Source: Synaphobranchus kaupii (taxonomy: Eukaryota; Chordata; Actinopteri; Anguilliformes; Synaphobranchidae). From it: a stretch of DNA of 64,000 nt. The position numbers were made by a program, and so were the translations under genes. Positions within the stretch are counted from its first letter, which is position 1, and each line of letters opens with the position of its first letter. The notes beneath the pieces were generated by a model that was given only the letters and a program-made list of their open reading frames with translations, was not told the DNA's origin and did not search any database. The stretch is taken from positions 58,708,157 to 58,772,156 of the forward strand of contig CM056381.1 in the NCBI GenBank assembly GCA_029718625.1, given 5' to 3'. Below are positions 36,169 to 48,103 of this stretch, piece after piece.

Positions 36169-36639
36169 TTATCACATATTTACATTTGGTCTCATAATGA
36201 ATAGTCAAGTTTTCTTTTTTTAGAGGTCTCAATTTCACTTCCTCTCCCTCTTTTCTTAGTCTCTCTTTCTCCTTCACTATCTCCTCTTTTGTATTTCTTT
36301 TTCATCTTTGCATCCACAAACACTGGGGAATCTTTCAACGTGAGTGGACCATCCCCCATAAAAGATTCAGACCTTGCATTAAACTGTCTCCTGACATCTG
36401 TAACGCCTCAGATAGGAACATCTGGTGTGGATGGGGGAGCTGGGAGGTGCTCCACGAGCCCCGGGTCAGTGACACAGTCCTAGTGACTCTAAAAATCACA
36501 CGCCATTATGATCAAGAACAAAAACATTTTGGCTGACAGCAAGCCTTAAGAGCATTTTTATGATTTGATGTTACCAGTCATGCTGAGGGAAAATGCTGAG
36601 GTGAAATGTACACATCCAGGATAGATTTCTAGGATAGTT
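36166..36639. other. Unassigned stretch
   Basis: No recognised element. A frame at 36289-36483 shows no motif. Confidence 0.35.
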
Positions 36640-37269
36640 ATGTAGGACTATTGGCGGACACTGGAACTGACCCTGTCTTGTGGTGAAATGGCGCATTATC
36701 CTGCTTGAAGTATCCATTTGAAAAAGAGTAGACTGGCCATAAAGGAATGCACGTGGTAAGCAACAATGCTTATGTATGCAGTGGCATTAAAATGATGCTA
36801 AATTGGTATTAAGGGGCTTAATGTGTTCCAAGAAAACATTCCCCACACCATTACACCACCACCAGCAGCCTGCACCACTGACACAAGGTAGAATGGATCC
36901 ATGGTGCATAATACTGTTTAGGCCCAATTCTGACCTTACCGTCTACATGTAGCAGCAGAAATCGAGATTTGTCAGACCAGGGGATGTTTTTCCATTCTTC
37001 AGTCTTCCAGTTTTGGTGATTACGTGCCCACTATCTGTAGCCCACTGTAATCTTCCTGTTCTTAGCTGATAGGAGTAGAACCCAGCACAGTCTTCTGCTG
37101 CTGTAGACCATCCACTTCAAGGTTTGATGTGTTGTGCATCCCTTCTGCACACCACTGTCAGAAACAGCTGTTATTTGAGGATTTGTGGCCTTTATCTTAG
37201 CTTGAACAAGTCTGCCCATTCTCTTCTGACCTCTTCTGACCTCTCTCATAACGGTTTTTTTTAATCAAC

Positions 37270-40200
37270 TACTATTTTCACAAGTATGTGGTAAAATTTC
37301 ACAACTCTTAGTACAAAACTCAGATCATCAAAAAGGCAGTTTTTCAAAACTTTAAGCACAATTTCAATTGACTAGGTACAACACACAAAATCACACGGTA
37401 ACTTTTTCACCTAACTTAATCAGTGTTTCATCTAGATATACTTTCATATAAAGTAATTGGCTTTCACAATGCATGTATAATGCATGATGACTATACATAA
37501 TGACAATGCTTTATTGCTAATTGATTTACCACAATTGGTCACCATATCCATAAAAGGGGGTGTGAACAGCTATTTCCAAACTACTTGGATCCGACAATGC
37601 AGAACATCTCATTGTGTTTCTCAATTAAATTGAGCAGGCCTGTCAAGATGAAGGAGTCAGGGTCCACCACGCAGAGGTGGTTCAGACATGGTTTTGGGCC
37701 CATCCCCGATTTGGGACCCTATACCTGCCCCCACACACTCTCCTTTCCTCAACCCAATTGAGGATTTTTTTTTAGCATGGAGGAGGAAGGTGTAATGGTG
37801 GCTTGACGTGTGAGGTAGGTGGGGCCAACCGCAGCAAGGGGATTCATTAAGCACTAGGCCACTAGGACGGGAAACCCCATAATTAAGGGAAGGAGACAAG
37901 ACAGGGAACACACGTACCAAAGCTACTAACCGGCTCACTGTCACACACCAATGAGTAGAAGCGCAAACGCCAGGTTTCTCAGTAAGAAAACCAAGCAAGG
38001 CTAATGGAAGAAAGCACTGGGCTCCCATACTTCTACGAGCAAAGTGACTAAAGAAAGAGCCAGAAATAATAAACGCCTTGCCTCGGTAACGAGATGCATA
38101 AGAACAGGCGAGTAGCATAATGGCACAAATAACACACACCAAACGTATCGAAGCTACAAACCGGCTCACTGTAACACGCAAATGAGTAGAAGCACAAACG
38201 CCTGGTTTCACAGTAAGAAAACCAAACAAGGCGAATGGAACAAAGAATTGCTACCCTATACTTCTACGAGCTAAGTAACTCAGTAAAAGCGTGAACGCCC
38301 GATCTCCCAGGAGATTTTACATTTTACAGGCGAATAGAGCAGAGATCTGCGGTCCCATACCTCTACGAGCTAAGTAACTAAAGGGCCAGCAATAATAAAC
38401 ACCCTGCCTCAGTAATGAGGCGTTAGAATAGGTGAGTAGCATAAATGGTACAAATAAAACACACAGCCAACTAACCCTGCAAAATAATACAAGATAGTAT
38501 ACGAGGAGGCGAAAGGAACAGAGATCTAACATTCTAAGGCTACTCTCAGACTCGCAGTCACACACAAACATGTCCACAACATCGCCCAGTCTTCCCTATA
38601 GGAAGACATGTACTGAATGACGAAACAGAACTACAGTTCCGAACAAAATCGCCAAAAGTTCCATGTACGTAGACAGGTACCGAAAGGAACGAACAGGACA
38701 GCCTGCACCGGACATTTACCGGCTAAAAGACTAACGCGAGATTAGTAGAAAATAAACGCCCTGCCTCTCTGTAAAGAGGAATGCAATGAGGCGACAGTAA
38801 CAGAGATCCAACGTTCCACGGCTACTTCCATAAGCTCGTAGTCACACGCAGAAAACATAAAGGGGGTAAACGCCCGATCTCCCAGGAGAGAGAAACATTT
38901 TACAGGCGAGTCGCCGGTAAACCGCTGTCCCATACCTTTACTAGCAAAATGACTAACACAAGCTTAGTAGAAAATACACGCCCTAGCCTCTCAGTAAAGG
39001 GGAATGTAACGAGGCGAAAGGAACAGAGAGCTAACATTCCAAGGCTACTTTCAGAGACTCGCAGTCACACACAAACATGTCCACAACATCGCCCAGTCTT
39101 CCCTATAGGAAGACATGTACCGAATGACGAAACAGAACTACAGTTCCGAACAAAATCGCCAAAGATCCATGCATGGAGGCACCGAAGGACGAACAGGACA
39201 GTTGCACCGGACATTTACCGGCTAAAAGACTAACGCAAGCTGAATAGAAAATACACACCCAGCCTCTCAGAATAAATAAAGCCCTACCTGTCAGTACGAT
39301 AAAAACGCCCAGTCTCTTAGTAAGAAATGACTATACAAATACACCCACAAACAAACAAAGACTCCTCTTGCTTTCACGAAAGAAAGCAGACAGAGAGAGG
39401 AGGAAGAGACAGAAAAGGCAAAAGGGTCTAGGCAACGGAAGAAAGGAAAGACCAGGAAGCAGAGACAGAAAAGAGCCAGGGGGGAAAAGTCCTAATATAT
39501 CCACAAAGGCAAGTCCCGCATTACTCCAATAAAACACTCTGGAGCACAAACGGTCTCCTAAAAAACCTAGACTTAATCGTACTGGCTAAGCAATCAAAGG
39601 GCAAAATAATACCACACACAAAATAGGGCAAATAATGCCAGACAATACAAATTAATATCAAAGCCCAGAACGGAGGAAAACATGGGCTTAAATAGCTCCA
39701 AGGTAACCACGCACAGGTGTGATGCAGAGAGAAGCTCCGCAATCAAGACGGGGCGAAGCAAACATCCACTAAAAGGGCAGCGCCCTCATGTGGCTACCAA
39801 GGAAACCGACCGCAAGGGAAAAAGGGTCACAAACCATGACAGAACCATGACGTCATCCCCATGTGTGTTCCACCTTCCTTACGGCCATGGATGAGGCATG
39901 TGACTACATCACACCGGACTAATATCAAGCTTGGATTCGCCACACCAAACGGTTTTACCCATGTTGCATGAACAATGAGGACACTTACTGTGACGTGGAT
40001 GAGAATTTATGGCCCAATGCCCAAAACAAGCTTGATGCACCAAATGTGTGTTAAATGTTATGTTTAATTTTCATTCATCATTCTTCATTCTTTCAATTTA
40101 TTACATTACAGACAGCACACCTATGTTGAAACTGTATCTGAAAAACAGTAAAGTGTTTGTTTGCATGAATGATTGTAGGGGACGTTTTCTTTGATCATGC

Positions 40201-40582
40201 CTTTGATCTAACATATTATGGGATTATAGACTTTCTGTCAATTTCCTTATGTAATGTAAGCGTATTGCCTAATGTAAAAACTGTGTAATCTACTGCAATT
40301 TGCAGTACTTCTAAGGGTGATTTAAAAAGCGTATCTTGCATTGTTTGCTATTTGATTAATATATTGTTATGTTGTGTTTTGGTGATTAAACCAATGTTCT
40401 CATTGCATTTCACAATTAACTTATATTTTGAATCAAAGGTTGTGTGATGAGATATGTTTACAATTCAAATGAATGTACAATGACATGTTTTGAATGAAAG
40501 ACCGGCTGCGTTACAAGTGTGACCAGTTTTGAGTTTTGTACTAAGAGTTGTGAAAATATACCACATATTTGTGAAAATAGTA
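37270..40582 (+). mobile_element. Inner Tc1/IS630-like element, split by an LTR
   Basis: The element is 37272-40580 between TA dinucleotides (37270-37271, 40581-40582). The ends are inverted over about 50 bases: CTATTTTCACAARTATGTGG, then CACAACTCTTAGTACAAAAC. The remaining coding part on the plus strand reads LSFLNPIEDFFLAWRRK up to 37787, containing the third catalytic Glu in NPIE. After the LTR it continues with HVCSTFLTAMDEACDY and later CCMNNEDTYCDVDENLWPNA (39847-40040). The N-terminal and central regions are deleted. Without the LTR the element would be about 1.26 kb. Confidence 0.88.
37791..39841 (-). mobile_element. Solo LTR, family A (copy A3, 2.05 kb)
   Basis: The minus strand starts TGTCATGGTTTGTGACCC at 39841 and ends near GTCAAGCCACCATTACA at 37791. 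The flanks GAAGG and GAACC agree in only three of five bases, so the duplication is eroded. It is the longest family A copy because of internal direct repeats: about 37919-38150 is repeated at 38153-38290 and beyond (period about 234), and 38460-38735 recurs at 39003-39235. The transposase frame of the inner Tc1 element resumes on both sides. The 190-codon frame 38229-37657 crosses the LTR boundary and shows an internal repeat that merely reflects the DNA repeats. Confidence 0.85.
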
Positions 40583-40946
40583 CCAAGTCGATAAAAAAAC
40601 TAACATGGTGTTTTTAGCCCCATAACTGCCAATCACTGGATGTTTTTTGTTATATCGCAGAGACTGTTTCCGAGATGCTGGAACCACCGTGTCTGGCACC
40701 AACATTCAGACCATGGTCAAAATCGCTTAGCTCATGCCTCGTACCCATTATGATGTTTGGTCGAAGAAAAAACGAAACCTCTTCACCATGTCTGCATGCT
40801 TTATATACTGAGTTAGAGTCAAATAATTTGTCAAATAAAAGTCAAATAAAACTTAAAGTTTGTTTTTTGTTTTTTTTAGGAGCAGGCTATTTGCGTTAAC
40901 AAGCAGGTGCACCTAAGAAAGTGGCCAGTGAATGTGTGTATATATA

Positions 40947-41479
40947 TACACTGCCCGGCCAAAAAAAAAGTCACCATTGCACCCGTCACACATAGTGCCC
41001 ACTGTACAAGCCTCTGGAGGCAGTGTTATGATCTGGGGTTGCTTCAGTTGGTCAGGTCTAGGCTCAGCAACATTATGCAGCAATAAAATAAAGTCAGCGA
41101 AGTACCTGAATGTACTGAATGACCAGGTTATCCCATCAATGGGCATATGCCAAGATTCATCGGGCTCAAATTGTGAAAGAGTGGTTCAGGGAGCATGAGG
41201 AAACATTTTCACACATGAATTAGCCACCAGATTCCTGACCTTAACCCCATTGAAAGTCTTTTGGATGTGCTGGAGAACACTTTACGGAGTGGTTCGACTC
41301 TCTCGTCGTCAATACAAGATCTCAGCCAAAAACTTATGCTACTCTGGATGGAAATAAATGTTGTGACATTGCATAAGGTTGTCGAAACAATGCCACAACA
41401 AATGCGCACCGTAATCAAAGCTAAAGGCGGTCCAACGAAATATTAGAGTGTGCGACTTTTTTTTTGGCCGGGCAGTGTA
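40947..41479 (+). mobile_element. Tc1/mariner element with deleted transposase
   Basis: The element is 40949-41477 between TA dinucleotides, with inverted ends CACTGCCCGGCCAAAAAAAA. The plus strand encodes two remnants: TVQASGGSVMIWGCFSWSGL (from about 41000) and, after a deletion of the first and second catalytic Asp blocks, DLNPIESLLDVLENTL (about 41238-41285) with the third catalytic Glu, running to a C-terminal AKGGPTKY and stop at 41444-41446. It lies directly beside the end of the outer Tc1 element. Confidence 0.9.
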
Positions 41480-41482
41480 TAT

Positions 41483-41830
41483 ACAGTGCACTCCAAAAGT
41501 GTTAGGACAGTGACACATTTTATTGCTTTGGCTCTTTACTCCAGCACATTGGATTTGAAATGGAACAGTGCAGACTTTCAGCTTTAATGTGAGGGTGTTT
41601 ATATCCATGTCGGGTGAACCATGTAGCAATTGTAGCCAATTATTTTTTACACATTTTACACAAATTGTTTTTACACATAGTCCACCCCATTTTAGGACAC
41701 CAAAAGTAATTAAATTAACATAAATTTAAATAAAGTCATCATATTTAATTGGTTTAATTTATTTGGTTGCATATCCTTTGCATGCCATGACTTCCTGATG
41801 TCTGTGACCCAACAACATCAAAAGACTCTT
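41483..41830 (+). mobile_element. Fragment of another mariner-type element
   Basis: It starts CAGTGCACTCCAAAAGTGTT after TATA and continues with words typical of a common fish transposon end (GGACAGTGACACATTTTATT, GTCGGGTGAACCATGTAG, CCCATTTTAGGACACCAAAA). No matching right end and no coding sequence were found. Confidence 0.6.
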
Positions 41831-41844
41831 GATATCAAATTGTC

Positions 41845-42137
41845 AGTCTATGATCCAGGAAATGTATAAGTTTTACCTGTTTTAGATATGTAGCTCTCAG
41901 AAAAGCTTTTTCTTTTTTTTTTGCATTTTTGCCAAGATTTTTGTTGCATTTTTAGCACTTTTGTATTTGTATTGTAGTTTGTATTGTAAATGGTACAACT
42001 GTCTTGTTTCATTTAAGCCACTTTCCAAGTTTCTGTGATGCTCACACCTGGAGCTATTACACCTGAAGGCTTAAATAGAACACCCCATAAATAGGTGAGA
42101 ATTGACCAAATTTGGCATCTGTGCGAAGGGGTTAAAT
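41845..42137 (+). repeat. Repeat family R1, copy b
   Basis: Plus-strand partner of 8746-8993. This copy is about 45 bases longer, with extra T-rich sequence at 41905-41990. Confidence 0.8.
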
Positions 42138-42429
42138 TGGAACCGAATCCCACTTGGTGTGGCTGCCATATTTAATCCTAGCATTTTGGGCATTCCCCCC
42201 TTGAAACAAGGGCAGGTAATGACAGGAAGAAAGCAGAAAATCTGGATCCGAATGCAGCCCCAGTCTCGGCTCCTTGGTTTCCACTCATTTCGGACAATAG
42301 AAAAAAAGAACGGCTGTTTCTATCATTAAACAAGAATACTTTGTAACACTAGAGCACCAGCATTACGTTACATTGCAAATTGTCATTACAGAGACTGATA
42401 AAGTATGATCTCCATCTTTAAAACCATAT

Positions 42430-42892
42430 CAAAGACCTACACATTCTCACTCCCAACTCGTCAACATATGGACGCTTGGTCAGGACCCCTTGTCATCACT
42501 TTTCAACGCACTGGGTACCCCTATAGCGTAATTCTTCTACGCGCAGGGTAGTCCGATAGACTTTCGTGGAAGGTTGATGCTAGATTGGATAGCCCGGAGG
42601 GACCTGGGCGGGACCTTGGGACACTATCTTAACAGTTCGGGCATGAGCCCGAGTTATGTGAACTCCTGTGAGGTTATGTTTAGGGTTATGTTTAAGGTTG
42701 ATGCGAGATTAACCACCAATCACAGCAGAGCGTCCCTTCCAGGGTCCCGCCCAGCCTTCCATGAAAGTCTATTGGACTACCCTGTGGGTAGAAAAAAGAT
42801 GGGGTACCCAGTGCGTTGAAAAGTGACGACAAGGGGTCCTGACCAAGCGTCCATATGTTGACGAGTTGGGAGTGAGAATGTGCTCCAAAGAC
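42430..42892. mobile_element. Foldback element F1
   Basis: CAAAGAC at 42430-42436 recurs at 42886-42892, a 7-bp direct duplication. The element between them (42437-42885, 449 bp) folds on itself: left arm words CATTCTCACTCCCAACTCGT, CATATGGACGCTTGGTCAGG and CAACGCACTGGGTACCC are complemented on the right, and pairing continues more loosely to about 160 bases per arm. The loop, about 42623-42690, carries the core TCTTAACAGTTCGGGCATGA...GTGAACTCCTGTGAGGTTAT that also occurs in F2. No coding sequence is present. Confidence 0.85.
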
Positions 42893-43954
42893 ATGCTTGA
42901 ACAAGCGAAAGTCTATTTAACAATATGTAACAAAATTTCACATATTAACACAACTATTTGAAAATAAATTACAGATGAAATAAATGAATCTTGATAGAAA
43001 TGTGACCTCTAAAAAATGGTTTCCTTTTCTTCTGGACGTGAGGTGCTGAGGCTGTTCATCCACCGCTAACAGGGTTTACCTCGCCTAACAGGTGTCTTTA
43101 CTTGGATTTTTACTGTGAATTATTTACCAGGAGCTTTCACCTTAAAATGAGTGTGGAAGATCAATTATTGAAAGGGGTTTTACCACACTGTGTTAATTAT
43201 TCAGTGGCAATTTAGAGCTTGGCAATGGGTTAACAGGCCTTTCACTAGCTCAGAGGTGGTTGGGGAAGGGAGTGAGGCAGTGAAGCTCTGGTAAATGGGA
43301 TGAGTGGGCATGAAGGGGAGATTTGGCGACAGGAACCGGGAGAGATGCAAGGGCATGCATGGCCCGGAGGCTCGGATGGTTGGGCGTGAGGGACACTTGG
43401 GAGCATCATCCGTCATGGCTTGACCTTCTCGCCTCGTGTTGCTGTCACTCCCCGCCAGCGTAGCTCGACTTAATTGGCACAATACGTGGAGGTGAAATGT
43501 ACCGCAAGCACCCAGTATGGCACGTGCATTTGCGTGTGTGGATGTGTGCCCGCGTGCGCCTGTGTGCGTGTGCATGAACATGCTCATGTGAGTGTGCGTG
43601 TGATGTAAAGTCGATTAACCGGGCCTTCCCGGCATTGCACCTTACTGTCTGTCTCACATTATTCACAGAATGCATTTGCTTAGTAGGTATCCAGGGCAAC
43701 CTTCAGCCTACTAGTTGTGTTCCTTAATCACATTCCTATTTTATTATGATGAATAGTATGTGTTGAGTTTAAAAAAGGAGATGCTTAATGTATTGGGGCT
43801 CCCCCTGTAGGTTAAATTCCTAGACGAGACAAATACGTTCCGTTTTTGAGGACAAGAAAGTGCAAAATCTTATGACCTGTATCAGAACATATTTTGAAAA
43901 TATCAAATTATTATAATATTTATTTTTCTTGATCTGCACTATTTTAGATTTGTA
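42893..43954. other. Unassigned stretch
   Basis: 43200-43640 is GC-richer, complex sequence ending in a TG/CG-rich imperfect repeat (43525-43605). Overlapping minus-strand frames here follow that repeat. Confidence 0.35.
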
Positions 43955-44800
43955 ATTGAACAATTCACATGTGAATAAAGTGCAGATTCTCAGCTTTTAT
44001 TAAAGTGTCTTTCTATTCCTTTTTTTCACCATGTAGTAATCAAACCACTAGTTAGCCGAAAAAACATGATGGCCAGGTTACACTTTACTAGGAAGTACCT
44101 AAAAGAGCCTGCAGATTTCTGGAAAAAGGTCTTGTGGACAGATAAGACCAAGATTCACTTGTGTCAGAGTGATGGCAAGAGCAATATATGATGTAACAGC
44201 CGATAGCAGCAGCATAATCAATTCTGAAGTGTACAGAAATCTTATGTGCTGAAATCCAAGCAAATGCCTCCAAACCCATTGGATGGCACTTCATCCTACA
44301 GCGAGGCAGAATAACATATGATAAACAGAATAAACATATGATACTTCTAAAACAACAAATTAGTTTTTCAGAGCCAAAAACTGAAAGATCCGTGACTGGC
44401 CAAGTCAGTCATCGAATCTGAATCCAATTGAAAATGTGTTTCATATGCTGAAGAGAAAACTTAAGGCAACGAGCCCCCAAAACAAGCAGGAGGTGAAGAT
44501 GGCTGCAGTACAGGCCTGGCAGAGCATCAACAAAGAATATACTCAGCCGCTGGTGATGTCTATGGATCACAGACTTCAAGCAGTCATTGCATGTTAAGGA
44601 TATGCAACAAAGTACTAAACATGACTTTCATTTACATAACATTAATATGTCTCAGACATTCTGAAGCTATGTATGGAGTTCTTTTTTTAACAAAACAAAT
44701 TTGCCAAATGTTTCTTGCTGGTGATGCACAAAAACCTTATGCAAAAACTGAAACTACAGGAACAGAAAAACCTTTACATCAATATATCATAATTATAGTT
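43955..44800 (+). mobile_element. Degenerate Tc1-like element
   Basis: Transposase remnants lie in order on the plus strand: WKKVLWTDKTKIHLCQSDGK (44120-44180; first catalytic Asp kept, the following Glu changed to Lys) and the C-terminal block at 44394-44597. Between them the reading frame is destroyed. The terminal inverted repeats are too degraded to place. Confidence 0.82.
44394..44597 (+). pseudogene. C-terminal remnant of a Tc1-like transposase
   Basis: The frame reads DWPSQSSNLNPIENVFHMLK and continues open for 67 codons to a TAA at 44595-44597, ending MSMDHRLQAVIAC. NPIE contains the third catalytic residue of the DDE triad. The preceding half of the protein is broken by stops, so this is a relic. 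Confidence 0.85.
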
Positions 44801-47800
44801 ATAGGGGATTTTAAACCATCATATTAGCTGTTCAGTAATAAGAAATGTACTGTGCTAAAGCTTGAAAGGAAATTTCAAGTTAAATTTTGAATATGGGGTA
44901 AAATTTTTAAATGACCAACAAAAAAAGGTCAGGTAAGGATTTTCTTCAAGTAAAAGAAATACCGCTCCTCTGACTGGTGTGATCCACAAAAAAAAAGAAA
45001 AACATTTTTTAAATCAATACAGAGAAATGTAGAACAGGGTATGTTTTCAAAGTTGGTTTAAAGTTAACACCTTGTCTGACAGAACAGGCACAAGGTTGGC
45101 TATTTGCTTTTGGACCAGTCTCTTCTCTTTGACAAGCCCACTCAAGGCACTATCAGTCTCCACAAAAAACCCAAAGTGTCAAGCGTCAACACCCAAGTTC
45201 AGCTTAGCCCGGGGCGGCTTATCATCTTTTCCTTTTTTTTGGGTGATATTTTGGTATTGTATTTTTTGTAAAATAATAGAATGTACTTTTAAAGTCAGGT
45301 CGGTCATACTGAAAGAAGCAATGAATTCTCCTGAGCGTACATTTTTCCAGAACTCAAAAAGCCTTTGGTCCAGCTGAAGATTGCAAGAGTTTTCTTTTCA
45401 GTTTTGTGAAGTATACTGCAAGGAGCTCACGCAAAGGTGCGCCAGTGAAAAGCTTGGATGTCCACTGAATGGTGGATCAAATTCTCTCGTTGAGTTGAAG
45501 CGTTATGCTGTTGGCACTTTGCAAATAAATCGGTCCAATAAATTGTGATTCGAATCTATATAATTGTTTTAAAAATAGCAATACATTCATCTGTGTCAAA
45601 AATGCAAAATATTAAATTGAAATGGCATGTTTTCTTCTCAACCTGGTGTCCTTCTTTTATGTCGTATGGTCAAGTTCCTAAAAATTGGTGACATTCATTA
45701 AATTAAGATTGACACTATTTCCATCCCTAACTATTAACTTAACTAATACAGATTTCCTGAAGGATGCATTTTTGCATTTCTTAATTGCAAACCACAAAGT
45801 AGTATTCCGGAATTATGAATAGAAAACTATAAAAGCCTCTTTATGGTTATTGATGATAACGTTCCGATGTTTCACCATAAACAGTGCCTCTTCCAGGGTC
45901 CTGACTGACTATTTCCATTCCCCTTTGAAAAGTGTTTATCTATAACAAGATAATAATGGCAACAGCTTTGTGTAAGGGAAGTATTTATGGTCCTGGCCTT
46001 GTAACAGAGATGTGGAGTCCAAGAGAATGATCCAGATTCCTCATCCACCAGAGACACAGGGCCAGCTTCCGTTCTGTCTCGCAAAATCAACAGCTTTTTC
46101 AAATCTATGAGTCTGTTGTGCTCTCTCTCTCCCCCTCTCTCTTGCCATATAAATGTTTTGCTTATCTGGGATTCTGGCCCTGTCTCGAGCACTTCTGTCC
46201 TTGCTGTGCACGCTCTGTGTGAAATGCAAACTGTCGGACTGCCACCGGCAGTGAGAACAATAACAATCCCTGCATCACCGCACAGACCCTGGACCGAGGT
46301 GGTGGGGAAGCATTTCTGGGGACCCTACCAAAAAGAAATTGAAAATAAAACACATTTTAAAACGCATTACTAATTTAATTACATAGAGAAGGATTATGTT
46401 AGGAATATTTGACACATAAGCCTTATGAAAGAAATGTATGAAAAATACACATGAAATTGAGACTTCATCATACTTCAGACTTTCCATGATACAAAAAAGA
46501 TTTACGAAATACATGAATATATGGTAAATGCATTATGCTATACCTTGTTAGATTATAATAACAATGCTTGTCAAATACACTCTAAATAATATATTCAAAT
46601 ATATAATACATTTTCTGTTATTAAATAGAATTGATATGATAGAAACATGATATGTTTTTTGAAGAGTAGAGTATGTTCCTATATTTGACATAAAATTATC
46701 TTTGGTATTGGTATAGGTTTGATCTGGACTTAGTCTGTGAATTTTAGACATATTGGTTCTGGGGTAACAGAAGAAGAAGAGTCCATTTTGCTTACCTTCC
46801 CTCCATTAAGTTAAGCACAAGCACAAGTCAAACACAGCGGCCAACCGTTCTTTCCCAGTGAAAAACGGCGCACAGACGTGACAGGAATGCCACAGCATTG
46901 GGGAAAGGGCCAAAGCGGAGATTCTAATCAGCAGGGGTGGCTTTTCCGAATTCCCAGACAATGTTTGCTTGTTGCACGTGCAAGGACGGAGGGACGTCTC
47001 ACGCATATATGATACCTCGTGCTCTGTGTTTGCCGTCAAGGGTCTGGCGGTGCGAGCCAGCGGTGGCTTCCTGCGAATCCAGCAGGGTGAAAACCGATGA
47101 GTCTGGCCCACCGCGTGGGAAGGACGACCCCTATAAACGCACAGATGCCGCGGCAGACCGAGGAACACACAGAGTTTTCGGAGTGTTTACGAAGGCCTGA
47201 TATATTGTCCGCTCCTGTTTTCACTCTCCTCTCTTAAATTCCACGCGCGGTTACGTCAGGGAAGAGAAGACTGGCTGGGATGGGGAGGCATTCACTTAGC
47301 GGGCCCATTTTTACTGTCATTGCTAGAGGCCAGATCGGGTTTTGTTGTTTCTGTTTATCCGAAAAAATAATTCTTACTGTAAATTATCTTTGGGAGTTGT
47401 GCCACCTCCTCGTTTATATCATTTGCACTGGCTAGATGTGTGAGAAATCCACTAATAACATCCACTCATATCTGGATGAGGGTTCTTTATCATTTGAGCA
47501 TTTATAATTAAAGGTAATTATGTATACCCACATATCAACCTGAACCTTTAATGAAGATATATCCACTGCAACCACACACTGAGGAAACTGAACTGAAATC
47601 AAGATGTTTTGATTATTATTGCTTTTTGAAATATTTTTGGATAATAAAGATGTAAAATGAGGTTTTTGTCTTGGTCATTACGCCTCCTCCTCATTTCTTT
47701 CAATTCTAAGTTCATGAAAGGCATTAAAAATGTATTTAATAAATTACCTTTATTCTCAATTCAGCAGTAGGGAGGCAGTTATTCCTGCATAGTTATTTGG

Positions 47801-48103
47801 TCATGATATTCTATGAAAGCCAAAACAAGATGGTACTAATCCAATTAGTAGCTAAAGAGGGCAAAACAAGTCAAAATAATAAAACAAGTCAAATAAAAAA
47901 TAAAAATAGTATTGATGTTACATGTCTGAGCATCTTGCAAACCTGAAGAAACTGATCAGATTTATTTTGGCATTGCAAGAACACCATTTCAAGGGAAAAA
48001 CAAACACATTTATAAAATGGCAGTGTCATATAATCTTCAGTTCTGCTGAGCAAGACAAAACTTGTGAACATCTTTAATTTGTCTGCATTAGCATTAGCGA
48101 CCT
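44801..48103. other. Non-coding stretch
   Basis: About 3.3 kb without a recognised element. Two less AT-rich, complex parts (45870-46330 and 46800-47280) have frames on both strands and no motif; they could be conserved regulatory DNA. A polyadenylation-like AATAAA at 47644 has no gene attached. Confidence 0.35.

Larger units (their letters stand above)
36640..40940 (-). mobile_element. Outer Tc1-like element, split by a 3.3-kb insertion
   Basis: The halves are 36640-37269 and 40583-40940. The minus strand begins near 40940 with CACTGGCCACTTTCTTAGGT, the outer end of a familiar fish Tc1 family, runs through a degraded transposase N-terminus (40600-40760), and resumes at 37269. In the second half the frame 37249-37031 reads GRLVQAKIKAT and then YSSRR...LLSAKNRKIT, matching the region before the first catalytic Asp. 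The rest is full of stops and frameshifts. The right half of the insertion carries the TA duplication of the inner element, so the insertion order is clear. Confidence 0.85.

Noticed and set aside
36047..36277. Frame with a Cys-Val run
   Set aside because: Translation of the (CA)n microsatellite.
37657..38229. 190-codon minus-strand frame with an internal repeat FLTxKPGVCASTH
   Set aside because: It spans the boundary between an LTR and a transposon; the protein repeat is only the translation of the LTR's internal DNA duplication.
42660..42700. TTTAGGGTTATGTTTAAGG resembling telomeric repeats
   Set aside because: Not a TTAGGG array; it is part of the core shared by foldback elements F1 and F2.
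43201..43699. 128- and 84-codon minus-strand frames with His/Ala repeats
   Set aside because: They follow the TG/CG-rich imperfect repeat at 43525-43605; no domain was recognised.
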